Positions 26,101 to 37,340 of a DNA stretch of 64,000 nucleotides are shown piece after piece; position 1 is the first letter of the stretch, and each line of letters starts with the position of its first letter. This DNA comes from Spongilla lacustris (Eukaryota; Porifera; Demospongiae; Spongillida; Spongillidae), in assembly GCA_949361645.1 (NCBI GenBank), contig OX442415.1, positions 1,806,226 through 1,870,225 of the forward strand, written 5' to 3'. The notes below the pieces were generated by a model, which worked only from the letters and a program-made list of their open reading frames with translations, was not told the DNA's origin and did no database searches. A program made the translations under genes and the position numbers.

Positions 26101-28627
26101 ACTCCAACCACTTGTCTAAATGGAGGTACCTGTAATGATGGATATGGTACCTACACCAATTGTACATGTGCACCAGGATTCAATGGAACAAACTGTTCCA
26201 ATGACATCAATTATTGTATTCTAGCTACCTGTCAAAATGGAGGCATCTGTTATGATGGATATGGTACCTACACCAATTGTACATGTGCACCAGGCTTCAA
26301 TGGAACAAACTGTTCCAATCACAGCAACTATTGTACTCCAACCACTTGTCTAAATGGAGGTACCTGCTATGATGAATATGGTACCTACACCAATTGTACA
26401 TGTGCACCAGGCTTCAATGGAGCAAACTGTTCCAATGACATCAACTATTGCACTCCAACCACTTGTCTAAATGGAGGTACCTGCTATGATGGATATGGTA
26501 CCTTCACCAATTGTACATGTGCACCAGGCTTCAATGGGACAAACTGTTCCAATGACATCAACTATTGTACTCCAACCACTTGTCTAAATGGAGGTACCTG
26601 TAATGATGGATATGGTACCTACACCAATTGTACATGTGCACCAGGCTTCAATGGAACAACCTGCTTCAATGACCTAAACTACTGTACTCCAACCACTTGT
26701 TTGAATGGAGGTACTTGCATTGAGGGATATGGTACCTCCACCAGTTGTACATGTTCACCAGGCTTCAATGGGACAAACTGTTCCAATGACATCAATTACT
26801 GTACACCAACTACCTGTCAAAATGGAGGCACCTGTTATGATGGATATGGTACCTCCACCATTTGTACATGCATACCAGGCTTCAATGGAACAAACTGTTC
26901 TAATGACATCAACTATTGTACTCCAACCACTTGTCTAAATGGAGGTACCTGTTATGATGGATATGGTACCTACACCAATTGTACATGTGCACCAGGATTC
27001 AATGGAACAAACTGTTCTAATGACATTAACTATTGCACTCCAATCACTTGTCTAAATGGAGGCACCTGTTATGATGGATATGGTACCTACACCAATTGTA
27101 CATGTGCTCCAGGCTTGAATGGAACAAACTGTTCCAATGACATCAACTATTGCACTCCAACCACTTGTCTAAATGGAGGTACCTGCTATGATGGATATGG
27201 TACCTTCACCAATTGTACATGTGCACCAGGCTTCAATGGGACGAACTGTTCCAATGACATCAACTATTGTACTCCAACCACTTGTCTAAATGGAGGTACC
27301 TGTTATGATGGATATGGTACCTACACCAATTGTACATGTGCACCAGGCTTCAATGGAACAACCTGCTTCAATGACCTAAACTACTGTACTCCAACCACTT
27401 GTTTGAATGGAGGTACACTTGCATTGAGGGATATGGTACCTCCACCAGTTGTACATGTGCACCAGGCTTCAATGGAACAAACTGTTCCAATGACATCAAC
27501 TATTGTACTCCAACCACTTGTCTAAATGGTAGTACCTGTTATGATGGATATGGTATCTTCACCTATTGTACATGTGCACCAGGGACAAACTGTTCCAATG
27601 GCATGAACTATTGTACTCCAACCTCTTGTCTAAATGGAGGTACCTGCTATGATGGATATGGTGCCTACATTAATTGTACATGCGCACCAGGCTTCAATGG
27701 GACAAACTGTTTCAATGACATCAACTATTGTACTCCAACCATTTGTCTAAATGGAGGTACCTGCTATGATGGATATGGTACCTACATTAATTGTACATGC
27801 GCACCAGGCTTCAATGGGACAAACTGTTTCAATGACATCAACTATTGTACTCCAGCTACCTGTCAAAACGGAGGCACATGCTATGATGGATATGGTACGT
27901 ACATTAATTGTACATGCGCACCAGGCTTCAAAGGGACAAACTGTTTCAATGACATCAACTATTGTACTCCAACCACTTGTCTAAATGGAGGCACCTGCTA
28001 TGATGGATATGGTACCTACACCAACTGTACATGTGCAATGGGCATAAGTTGCTCTACTGCAGGTAAGGGTTTATTAAGATTGAAAGTGGTTTGCAAATGA
28101 AATGCTCTATATTAGTGAAAAGTGCTAAACCAGTTCCATTAGTTCAATGGTGGTGAAATAATTTTGCCCCTTTACAAAAAAAAAAGCATGTGAGATGCAT
28201 GAGGGCAAATTATTAACATAAGGCTGTGGTTTGTGAATGGTCTTCTCTTCCAGCCTCTGATGCCCAGCTGACCGGAAATCTCTCTTTATTATGGAGGGAT
28301 CTGTTAATTGGTCTCCTAGTGGGCTTTGTGTTACTGATGTTACTGAGCGCATTGTTTGGAGTCTGTGCAGCTGTGATTTGCAAACGCAGAAAACCCAGGA
28401 AGAAACATCCTATTATTACCAGATTACAAGAGAAAGATGCAGATTACCTGGATACTAGGAGTTCATTCAGAAGCATTCAACTGTACCTATTGCACACAAT
28501 TGAGAATCCTGTTATAAATGCAGACAGCACAAGTGAAGGTTCGATGCAAGAGAAAAGTACCTCCGATGTGGGAAAAACAAATGATTGTAATGCTGATATC
28601 CCTACCATTGCTGCTGTGGACATATGA
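14108..28627 (+). CDS. Type I membrane protein with 62 tandem EGF units
   Basis: Proposed exons are 14108-14165, 19291-19389, 19442-19549, 20193-20330, 20391-20768, 20828-28062 and 28254-28627; every internal junction is phase 1 with GT-AG borders. Exon 1 is a signal peptide (MSTWLAATYLITIATFATFG) and is the least certain because the next intron is 5.1 kb. Exons 2-4 are Cys-rich (TNCNCCC, NCTVTCSVGYEM, DINECISNN). Exon 5 is an unrecognised beta-rich domain. Exon 6 encodes the EGF array. Exon 7 has a membrane helix (LLIGLLVGFVLLMLLSALFG), a basic stop (KRRKPRKKH) and a short tail ending AAVDI. About 2800 residues would result, at the cell surface, probably for adhesion or ligand binding. A 2-base insertion near 27415 shifts frame before the last six units; if real, the membrane anchor is lost. 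Confidence 0.82.
14919..14990. repeat. 24-bp tandem repeat, three copies
   Basis: Three consecutive copies of the unit gttgacttagtaggaatctg followed by ctca, with one or two substitutions each. It lies in the proposed first intron of the EGF gene, with no coding role seen. Confidence 0.85.
18594..18745. mobile_element. Fold-back (palindromic) MITE-like element
   Basis: Two arms of about 62 bp are nearly perfect inverted copies. The left arm starts with gggaaaaaaacgcgtggaat, and the right arm ends with attccacgcgtttttttcc. They are separated by a loop of about 20 bases. The transcript would form a long hairpin. It is probably a non-autonomous DNA transposon; the target duplication is not obvious. 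Confidence 0.75.
20828..28062 (+). repeat. Array of 62 EGF-encoding units, 117-bp period
   Basis: The first unit starts at 20828. From the second (20944) to the last (27957), the spacing is exactly 117 bp apart from one 9-bp deletion (near 27581) and one 2-bp insertion (near 27415). The typical unit starts DINYCTPTTCLNGGTCYDGY and ends CTCAPGFNGTNC, with six Cys in EGF spacing. C-LNGGT-C fits the O-fucose consensus (C2-x4-S/T-C3). The DIN-before-Cys1 pattern resembles calcium-binding EGF, but Tyr replaces the usual acidic/amide residue. Variants (CTLATC, NGGTCFDGYGTF, GFNEMNCS) recur in register, revealing block duplications of 5, 6 and 10 units. Confidence 0.95.
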
Positions 28628-28888
28628 TACATACGTATTTGAAACACTTTGGTATACTTTAAATACTTAATGTCGTTTTGTATACACATGTGAAATAGAT
28701 CATTTAAAGTTAGATATTCAGTTGTGCCCTGTAAAATCAAAGTTGAATATTGGATTAAATTATGAAATTCTCACAGAGACAACCCAATGGACCAGTTGGG
28801 AGTTGTTATTAATGACAATTTTATCAAAATTGTAAGCACCGACCGGTTGCAAGCAGACTTTCACTGTGTGCATGCATGCGTGTGTGTG

Positions 28889-28962
<74 letters not shown>

Positions 28963-29037
28963 CAGTCTTTCCTACAGAGGTTTGGCATCCAATGACGATA
29001 TTTCAACCAACAGCCAACCGATGTACGTCAATAGGTT
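28628..29037. repeat. EGF-gene 3' flank with (TG)n microsatellite
   Basis: The trailer of the EGF gene is followed by about 35 TG units at 28891-28960. No canonical AATAAA is seen close to the stop codon. The open frames over the TG tract are simple-sequence artefacts. Confidence 0.85.
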
Positions 29038-29145
29038 TAGTCTCGGCCCCAGACCCAGTTAGCAGCAGCGGATGGATTGCATCACCGCTACGCTAAACAA
29101 GGGTCTGGTAACACTCGCGTAGAAAAAGTGACCACCTCTTGCGGG
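29038..29145 (+). repeat. Dispersed terminal repeat, left copy (TAGTCTCG... family)
   Basis: It begins TAGTCTCGGCCCCAGACCCA and contains gttagcagcagcggatgg and gcgtagaaaaagtgaccacc. A shorter inverted copy lies at 38866-38938. The first bases resemble the ends of the MITE at 39052 (TAGTCTCGTACCCAGACCCA), suggesting one family of terminal inverted repeats. Confidence 0.65.
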
Positions 29146-29366
29146 ACCAATCAGATTGCAGCATTACGATAATTAAGAATTTAATGAGCAATTTCGCGTG
29201 ACAGTCACATGCATTGTGCCACTGTACCTCATTAGCGAATCAGTAATGGCAATCACAGCAGCAGCTAATAAGCTTGGCTACAGCGATGGGCTCGAACTCA
29301 CGTTGACTCACACAGCTAAGATCTCATAATTCCAATCAATGCCCCTCCCCCCCCCCTCCCCCCGCG

Positions 29367-29581
29367 CGATGTCGCATCGAACCAGCGGCTTGTCGTAGAA
29401 CGGTTTTTGTCAGTATCGGACGTATTTGTTAGCCTTCCTACAGGTAGCGGCAAGTACTGGATGCTTCCCTTTGCCAGCGATATCCTGAGGGGCAAAGAAG
29501 GTTCCATCGTGCTCGTAGTAAGTCCCCTGATAGCTTTAATAAAGGATCAGGTGCAGTTGTTGGTGGAAAGAGAGGTGTCTC
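29367..29581 (+). pseudogene. RecQ-like helicase fragment
   Basis: The open segment encodes RFLSVSDVFVSLPTGSGKYW, the helicase Walker A region, followed by EGSIVLVVSPLIALIKDQVQ, the Ia motif typical of RecQ helicases (DVFV.LPTGSGKS and SPL.AL..DQV). The residue after the Walker Lys is Tyr instead of Ser/Thr, which should impair nucleotide binding. The frame is cut by a transposon insertion at 29582 and no further helicase motifs follow in the window, so this is a fragment. RecQ helicases unwind DNA 3'-5'; many invertebrate genomes hold dispersed copies of this kind. Confidence 0.7.
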
Positions 29582-30511
29582 CAGGCGCGTATCCAGAAAT
29601 TGAAGGAGGGGGGTGCCGAATGGATAGCGCGCGCAGCGCGCGAAATTTTTTGCAACCACGCTCACTCAGCAGTATAGTTTAACAGAAATACATGTACAAC
29701 GGCTCAATCGGCAAGAATGTCTGCAATCGCCAAGGATGGCGCCGAGCGCATACACTAATAGGGTACATGCATATACATGTATAATTGTATATCCAGAAGC
29801 CGCCGAAGAGCGCATTAGCACACTAAATGATCCGCCGAGTATATTGTGAATACCGATAAGCGCTCTGGCATTTGCCAGCAATGCAGCTTTAATACTGTGG
29901 ATACAATCTACTGATGGAAGATCTGCAAACTTCTGAAACTGTATCCATGCCAAGGATAAAATTAGAGCCATTTATATCGTAAAAGTGCATGTAATCAGCA
30001 CCTGGCTTCAAGTGGTTGACGAAGTAGTAACTAAAATGCGCTTTTCAGCTGGAAGACGACTAACAGTCAACGGAATCCAACCATGTATATACATGTCCCA
30101 ACGAAAAAATGTCTCGTGTTTTAAACTAGCGCATCTTCGTAATCGTTAACGCTTCCGACATCCTGTCTAGCATTTCAGGATAAAGCTGGTACTCCAGGCA
30201 ACAGGATTTTAAAGAACGGCACGCATGCATGCAGCTGCGTTTATGCATGATTACGAAAATACACTCGAGCTCGTTTAAACACGAGACATTTTTTTTCGGT
30301 GGGGGCAGAGTGGACTTTAGGGTAATCTTATATAGTGATGTTAATAATAGAAGTGAATTGAATTAAAATACCGCGCTAAAGCGTACGTATATGCCTTCGA
30401 AGGGAAATTATGAGCGTACTCACTATTTGATTATTTTAATTATATTCATTCTTGGGTCGGAGGGGGGTGCTATAGCCCCCTGAGCCCCCCCCCCCCCTAA
30501 ATACGCCACTG
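29582..30511. mobile_element. Non-autonomous hAT-like element inserted in the helicase fragment
   Basis: The left end is CAGGCGCGTATCCAG; the complement of the right end is CAGTGGCGTATTTAG. Both ends carry G/C-rich subterminal tracts. TGTCTC occurs immediately outside each end (29576-29581 and 30512-30517), a 6-bp target duplication. No transposase is encoded. It splits the RecQ-like reading frame. A smaller inverted-repeat element is nested inside. Confidence 0.75.
30096..30306. mobile_element. Nested short inverted-repeat element
   Basis: Inverted arms are gaaaaaatgtctcgtgtttt near 30107-30126 and the complementary aaacacgagacattttttttc near 30277. They are separated by about 150 bp inside the element at 29582-30511. 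Probably a second, later MITE insertion; its exact ends are uncertain. Confidence 0.5.
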
Positions 30512-32420
30512 TGTCTCGGCCGTGCTGTATGCACTTGATAGTTGCTCCTTTCGGTCCCACCACGAGACCGAAAGGAATATGGCAAAATGCAGGCACTGCG
30601 GAATCCTTGATTTTAGACCGTAAAATCCTAGGCGTCAGAAATTTTTTTTTTCTGTTTGCAATTTTAAAAATATTTATTGACACCATTTGGTAAAAACGAT
30701 CTGGTAGCTTCATTGTGCTTCATTGTGGCTTACTATGCATTCAGAACGACTGCCGAATGCGTGAGCAATAGACCAGACTAGTTTTTAAGTTTTAAAACAC
30801 GCCCCGTATTTATTAAGTGTTGTTCAAATCGAATATAGTTTTCTGGCCACGATTTTCGACTCCAAAATGCTGCGTCCCCTCCACGGTAAGTACTCTTCCC
30901 TCTAGATAATTCATCCTTCTACCTTTCTACGAAATTTCATAATGATTTGACAAAGCGCAGGGTACCTTCTACGATGCGCCAGTTACTGAACATCTTTGGA
31001 CCGTAACATCAAATGGTACTATACACCAGGATCTACAGAAGCATCATTTTTTATAATTTAGATCATAAATTTGGATCACTAAAAATGTCGGAATTCCTAT
31101 CTGACACTGAATTTTCAGGGTCAAAACATTAAGGTATCATCAGGTAATTAAGGTTTTTGGCTTACAACTCAACAAATAGTTCGACTTAAGAGTTCCTTTT
31201 TGTTTTGCCAGATATAGCTCTTTACATATGGAATGTTTGAACTCTTAACTCTAATTCGTTGTGAAGTTAGGATTGTTTTTATACGTTTTTTGATATGAGT
31301 GCTGCTTAGCATTAGTACGGCCGAATTAATTCGACTTAAGCGATGAAAATCATGTCATACTATTCAGAGGTCCCTAAAGTAACCATATAATTTTTAATAA
31401 TTTATTGGACATTTGCAAACCATACTAAACACTGCTATAAAGGCAGAAAAGCTTAAAATTTAAGAAATTTTATTTAATGTTAGGATTCTTCAGTAAATGT
31501 ATTTGATTACGTGACGTCACTGAGGGTGTGCGCACTACAGATAGCCAGTTATCCGCGTCAAACACCACGGGTTCTTTTCAGAAATCAGAACCAATGCAGC
31601 TTGGCATCCCAGATGGACCATTCTGGAACAAGAGCCACGAGCCTAATCCGAAAGCGCGTGATATGACGGGTCTATTAGCGGAACCGAAGATCTCAGAGAG
31701 GAGGCAAAAGCATGGTGCTTGTAGAACTCGTTAAACAAAATTTCAGCTGACGCTTATGACATTGACAGCAATATAAGAATATAAACATGCATATATATAA
31801 TCAACAATGTTGATGTCAACCGAACACCGAACAGCCATAGCTGCACTGGTACTGCAACGAGTACAATAGTCAGCCAGATGAGGGCCTTTATACATAGTAT
31901 ACCAACATTAAAATACGTTCTACTATGGTTTTCAAGTGTATAGCTGTGAATGATTATAGTTACATGTTTATAGCCTCATAAGATGACTATACATCTTGCA
32001 AAATATATGTATATATACTACGACAATTCCACAGGAGCAGCAAACCTTCATTTCCAGAGTATTTGCTAATTTAATTTCTCTGCTAGGTGCATGTAAATTT
32101 CATGCACCAATGTACTATAGTACGATGGGCGGACAACTAATAAAGCATACAAGTTACCAAAACTAAAAGTAAAATATTGAATAATGGATGGGTTATTGAC
32201 ATGCTCATGGACTATTTAATTGGTGATTTAGTGTTTGTGGCCAATGAAAATAATATTAATCAATGCTAAATGATATTGTGCTCAAGTGTATGCATGCTAG
32301 CGAGTTTTTTGTTCACAATTTGAAAATATACATGTGATGAATTTTAGTTAAAAACCTTCTAAATGTCTTAACAAAGTCAGAACCACTTATATGCAATGTT
32401 TGGAATTATAATCTTATATT
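30512..32420. other. Stretch without recognised gene
   Basis: AT-rich sequence with short open frames only. One frame of 68 codons at 31528-31734 (Ser/Glu/Arg-rich) resembles nothing I know. No RecQ motifs continue convincingly after the insertion. It may be part of the 9.9-kb repeat-bounded unit proposed in the findings. Confidence 0.4.
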
Positions 32421-33163
32421 CACTGTGCAAAAAGTTAAATATACGATAGTGTATATTTATGCGTATATTTGAGGAATGCGCAAAATATAACCAGTGTAGT
32501 GTATTTAAAGTAATACGTCACCGTTTATATAAGCACACCTTCAAAATATACGATAGTGTACTCTTAAGAGTATATTTGAATATACTGCACAACCGCGTAT
32601 ATTTCATCCCACTGTTTAATAAGTATACCACAGAATTAATTCATGAGTGGCCAGACCCGTACCCGGACCCACTTGAGGTAGGAAGGTGTGTACATGTAGG
32701 CATCAAGTCTGGGAAGGAGTGCTACTTTGCTTCTATTAATGCTGCTGGACGTCAAAGGTTACCTGTATTTCTGCTTGGTGTACCCGTATATAAAATTTTG
32801 TGTGCGGTAGGCCAGGCCCATGGTGCATGACTATGGCCTATGCCAAGTCGCCAGTTGAGTTTGGTCATTATCACATCGGATCCCAGTAAATGCTACAATG
32901 GAAGCAGTAGAATGCCTACACAGTGAGTAGACCTCTATTGGACCCCTGTACAAATGGTTGTGTAGTACGATACAAAACTGCTCCAATTAGAAATGTGGTT
33001 AACTAACCGTGCATGTGATTTGTAGATTTTAGGCGGGCTATTTCATGACCGTGTTGCTTTTGGTATGAACAGACAGAAGGACTGTAAGAATCGCGCTGAG
33101 ATCAGGGTTTTGATCGTTCGTCTGATCAAATGGTAATAGTTCGTCTTTCCAGAGTGTACAAGT

Positions 33164-36023
33164 CAGGGCCCGCGGAGCCGGGGGGGCAAGGGGGGCAGCT
33201 GCCCCCCCACTTTTTTGGCCGATAATGTTAATTTATTTAATGCATAATTATTGCGCACAAGCATCGGCAGTTCAGTCGCGCGGCGCCAGCCGAACTTTTG
33301 TTCTTTTGTTAACGTTCTTGTGCAGTGCTTGACGCTTGTATCTTATAGTGATTTGATTGCTTGTGTGACGAAGGAAACTCCGCGAAATATTTTGCTTGTG
33401 CAGTGTTTTTTTTTTCTTATAGCCAACCGATTGGATTCAAATTCTTATTGCCCTGCCGGTCCGCCACGTACGTAACACAATGGGGGAACCTCCTTGTAAA
33501 AAGCAGTGTAGCATAGCTACGTTCTTCCGACCATGCTTTAACCAAAAGATATCGGCAGAAACTTCTAATTCCAGTAATGAAGCACGCGGTACTTCAGATG
33601 TATCAAATGAGATTGACCGTGTATTGGATGCCAATACTTTATCAGACGACATACCTGTACCCGAGGACAGCCATACTTCAACATCAAGCAATACCGGTAG
33701 CAGTCTATCCAATGACAAACATTTGCAGAACACTGTTTCAACAACATCCTACCTGGTCCCGGTTCAACCAAATCAACCTACGACGACAAAGTTTCCAAAG
33801 CGGCAGTTTGGAAAATTTAACCGAGCCTTTCAGGGAACTTGGTTCAATGATTTTCCGTGGTTGCACTACGATGAGACTAATGATAAAGTGCTTTGCCATA
33901 CGTGTATGCGAGCAGAATTTGAGGGTAAATTAAGAACTGCCCGAAATAAAGATGCAGCATTTGTTATTGATGGCTACTGTAACTGGAAAAAGGCGCTCGA
34001 AAGATTTCGGGAACACCAAACATCAGCATGCCATCTGCTAGCCATAGATTCCATTGTTACTCTACCAAAGACTTGCGCAGATATTGGGTCATCTTTATCT
34101 GATGTTTATAAGAAAGAAGTTGCTAAAAACCGGCAAATTTTACGCAAGATATTCGAAAATGTGCAGTTTTTGGCAAGGCAAGGAATTGCTTTCCAAGGAG
34201 ATACGGATGAGGATTCAAATTTTTTTCAACTCTTCAAACTCAGAGCCAATGATGATGGCAGTATGCACGATTGGCTGAAAAGACATGACAAATATCTTTC
34301 CCATGAGATACAAAATGAAATGATAAACATTATTGCATTAAGAATTGTTTCTGATTTAGCAGAAGGTATCAGAAATAATGGATATTTTTCTTTGATGGCA
34401 GACGAATGTACAGATGTTTCGAATAAGGAGCAGTTAGCAATTTGTTTGAGGCATGTTGATCACAACTTGGTAGCACATGAAGAATTTATTGGGTTTTATC
34501 ATATACCTAATATTTTTCTGATACTATAGTTTCAGTAATCAAGGATGTGCTGCTAAGAATGAATCTGAGTCTATTTAAATGCAGAGGCCAGTGTTATGAT
34601 GGAGCTGGAACAATGGCAGGCTGTAGAAATGGAGTTGCTGCACAGCTCTTAGCTGATGCTCCCAGTGCCCATTTAACACACTGCCATGGGCATGCATTTA
34701 GTCTAGCAGTTCATGATATGATAAAAGGCTGCAAAGTACTATCTGATACCTTGGATACAACAATGGAAGTTAATTAAATTCTCACCCAAAAGAGAGGGAA
34801 TCCTGAATAGTATCAAAGCAGACATTCATATGGACACTCCTGGAATAAAAATGCTGTGTCCTACTCGGTGGACTGTTCAAGGAGAAAGCTTTGAAAGGAT
34901 TAAAGACAATTATGAAGCCCTGATGTTGGAATGGGATATCTGCTTGGAAGAAAGATTGGATACTGAGATATGCGGGCTCGTATAATTGGTGTGAAAGCTC
35001 AAATGGAGTCATTTCAGTATTTTTTTGGATTAAATCTTGGTGCCACATTGCTTATCCAGACAGATAACCTGTCCAAAACCCTCCAAAAAACACAGCTATC
35101 ATCTGTAGAAGGGCAGCATTGCGCCAATTTGGTAATTAGGGCCATCACAAGTATGAGATCAGATGAAATGTTTGACCTGTATTTCATGAATGTTAAAAAA
35201 CAGGCTAAGAATCATGGTCTACCCGAACCTTCACTGCCCAGGCATCGCAATGTCCCAAAAAGATTTGAAGTAGGAAGTGGACACTCTCATCAGCCATCAT
35301 CTGCTGATGAATATTTTCGAAGGATCTACTATGAAGCAATCGATTTGGTAACCAATGCCATTAGACAACGTTTCGACCAGCCAGGGTTTAAGGCCTACAG
35401 TATTATGGAAACATTACTTCTAAATGCACTTAAACCAGGAATTGATGTAACTGATGAACTAAAGTATATGTCAGAGAAATATGCTGAAGATGTGAATGTC
35501 ACACTTTTGAAGGCCCAGTTACCTGTTTTTAAACTCATGCTAAGTGGAGAATTTCAATCCTTCCACGAAATTTATAGTGCTTTTCAAAGCCTTGAACGAT
35601 GTGAAAAGGACCTAATTTCGGAGATTGTTACTGTATTTAAACTGATCTTGGTCAATCCAGCTACTAATGCAGTTAGTGAAAGATCTTTTTCTACCGCTCG
35701 TCGCCTGAAAACGTGGCTTCGTTCAAGCATGAATCAAATTAGATTTAATAACTTAGCTACTCTCATGATTCATAGCGACAGAACAGCTAATGTTGACTTG
35801 GACGAAGTTGCCTCTGAGTTCGCCTCTAGAAATGATAATCGAAAGCGACATTTTGGTATATAGATGTGTAGGATCGATTTTATTGTCCATCTGGCTTGTA
35901 TTTGTACGCGCGTTTCTATGTATTACTTCCACATGCACGGAGGTGCGAAGGAATATTATATTACAACTTAATTGAGTACAAAAATCTGCCCCCCCCACTT
36001 TATAATACCCTCCGCGGGCCCTG
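33164..36023 (+). mobile_element. hAT transposon with 5-bp target duplication
   Basis: Perfect 14-bp inverted ends CAGGGCCCGCGGAG (33164) and CTCCGCGGGCCCTG (to 36023) are directly flanked on both sides by CAAGT (33159-33163 and 36024-36028). G/C-rich subterminal tracts follow each end. It encodes a plus-strand hAT transposase with three frame breaks. A 5-bp duplication matches the hAT5 subgroup rather than classical 8-bp hAT elements. The 2860-bp length suggests a nearly full autonomous copy. Confidence 0.88.
33480..35863 (+). pseudogene. hAT transposase (TTF-type zinc finger, C-terminal dimerisation domain)
   Basis: The start at 33480 gives a short Ser/Thr-rich lead, then a TTF-type zinc finger (WFNDFPWLHYDETNDKVLCH, a Cys pair, then REHQTSACH). 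The DDE core has YFSLMADECTDVSNKEQLAI, and the insertion region has CRGQCYDGAGTMAG and HCHGHAFSLAVHD. At 35650-35740 is the dimerisation motif NAVSERSFSTARRLKTWLRS. Single-base or short frame breaks occur near 34516, 34767 and 34968, so the copy is not translatable as written. The family (ZMYM1/p52rIPK-like hAT transposases) cuts and pastes the element via its terminal repeats. Confidence 0.85.
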
Positions 36024-36959
36024 CAAGTTATTATGTGTTGCAGTTGCTGAAGAAAGAATTCACCTTTCACTATTTAGGTTGGCAAGTGTCGCAAGTGTTC
36101 CCGTTGAACAACCGAAATGATAGAACAACAGACACAATGGAGCGCAATAGAAAAAGGTATAGGCCTACACAGTGGGTTAGGACCCCGACATTTAAGTAGG
36201 GTATAATGTATATGTTTTTATTTTTTTTAATTTTTATAATACTTTGCAGCACTATAATCTGCAGGAAAAATTTCTGTTTATGGTTAATAAGTGACAGTCC
36301 GCCAAAGCATAAATAAGGAGAATTTTATTAAATGTGTAAAGGTAATTATATTTTGTTGGAATCTTAAAGAATTGAGTTATATATATGTTTACTACATAGC
36401 ATTTTGTCTCCTGTTTCTAATGATACTAATTTGTAGTGTTTTTTTATATTGAAGACGTGAGTTTTTAAAGATTTTCCACAAAAATTATTTAAAAATTGTA
36501 CTCGTACCAAGTTTAAACTCATTTCTAGTCGAATCTACAGCCATATGGGCCATATATGACACATAACTACGATTAACCACCATTTGGCACTAGCAACATA
36601 GGCGCCGCCTCCCGCCGCGTTCTAAGTTAGAGCGACAAAAGTTAAAAACAACAGCAGTATACATAGCGCCATGTTTACAATAATTTCATTAATAACATAC
36701 ATATAACACAAGAGTGGACCGGGGGAATAAGACTTGCGAGACTTACTGGCACCTGGGCCTTTCACAACGCTACGTCGCGCTGTCCTTTTGTTGTGTGCGG
36801 ACAATAACACAATACAGCCCGTGTTTTGTTCATTGTGTAGAGACCTGCGTGTGCTTGCTGGCCTGCGGCGCATATACTCATGTATTTAAGACGTGTGTGC
36901 AAACATTTGTAACGGCTAGTTTTGAAGTGATTGTATCCTTTCTATGCATCGGTGATCAA

Positions 36960-37008
36960 AGTTCGTTCGTTCGTTCGTTCGTTCGTTCGTTCGTTCGTTC
37001 GTTCGTTC
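36960..37008. repeat. (GTTC)n microsatellite
   Basis: About 12 tandem GTTC units. Translated, they give a Ser-Phe-Val-Arg repeat, so the open frame through it is an artefact of simple sequence. Confidence 0.9.
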
Positions 37009-37040
37009 ATTTCGTTTTGTTCGTTGGCGGCTGCTCCATT

Positions 37041-37340
37041 ATGGCTGAAGAGGTTGAAGATACCGGTAAACGTAATTTTAATAGACAATCACTATGGTGA
37101 AGCTTGGGAGAGATACGTAAAGCGGTTTAGAAGCAATTCTGAGGCAGCAGAAAAATTCATCGCTGATGAAAAATTAGTTGGCAATGAAGACCAAAGGAGA
37201 GGGTTGAAAAAAAAAATGGGTTGATTAGTGCTAATGATTCTAAAGGATTGGGAACATTATCAGAAGAACCCCTAGAGCACAACAATAAAAACCTTCGCAT
37301 ATACAGAGCATTTAGCTAGGAAACCTACCCAGCATGCCAA
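37041..37340 (+). CDS. Unrecognised small open region with acidic start
   Basis: MAEEVEDTG starts at 37041 and ends at a possible donor (CCG/gtaaac). A downstream segment at 37085-37224 encodes YGEAWERYVKRFRSNSEAAE and KFIADEKLVGNEDQRRGL, a charged helical stretch. I do not recognise the family. It lies inside the repeat-bounded regions, so a transposon accessory gene is as likely as a host gene. The exon structure is only suggested. Confidence 0.3.

Noticed and set aside
20828..28062. The regular 117-bp repeats as satellite DNA or a CRISPR-like array
   Set aside because: There are no spacers, and every unit encodes the six-Cys EGF pattern in one frame, flanked by correctly phased exons.
36714..37100. 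128-codon frame with SFVRSFVRS repeats
   Set aside because: The repeat is an artefact of the (GTTC)n microsatellite; only the short acidic start at 37041 was kept, with low confidence.
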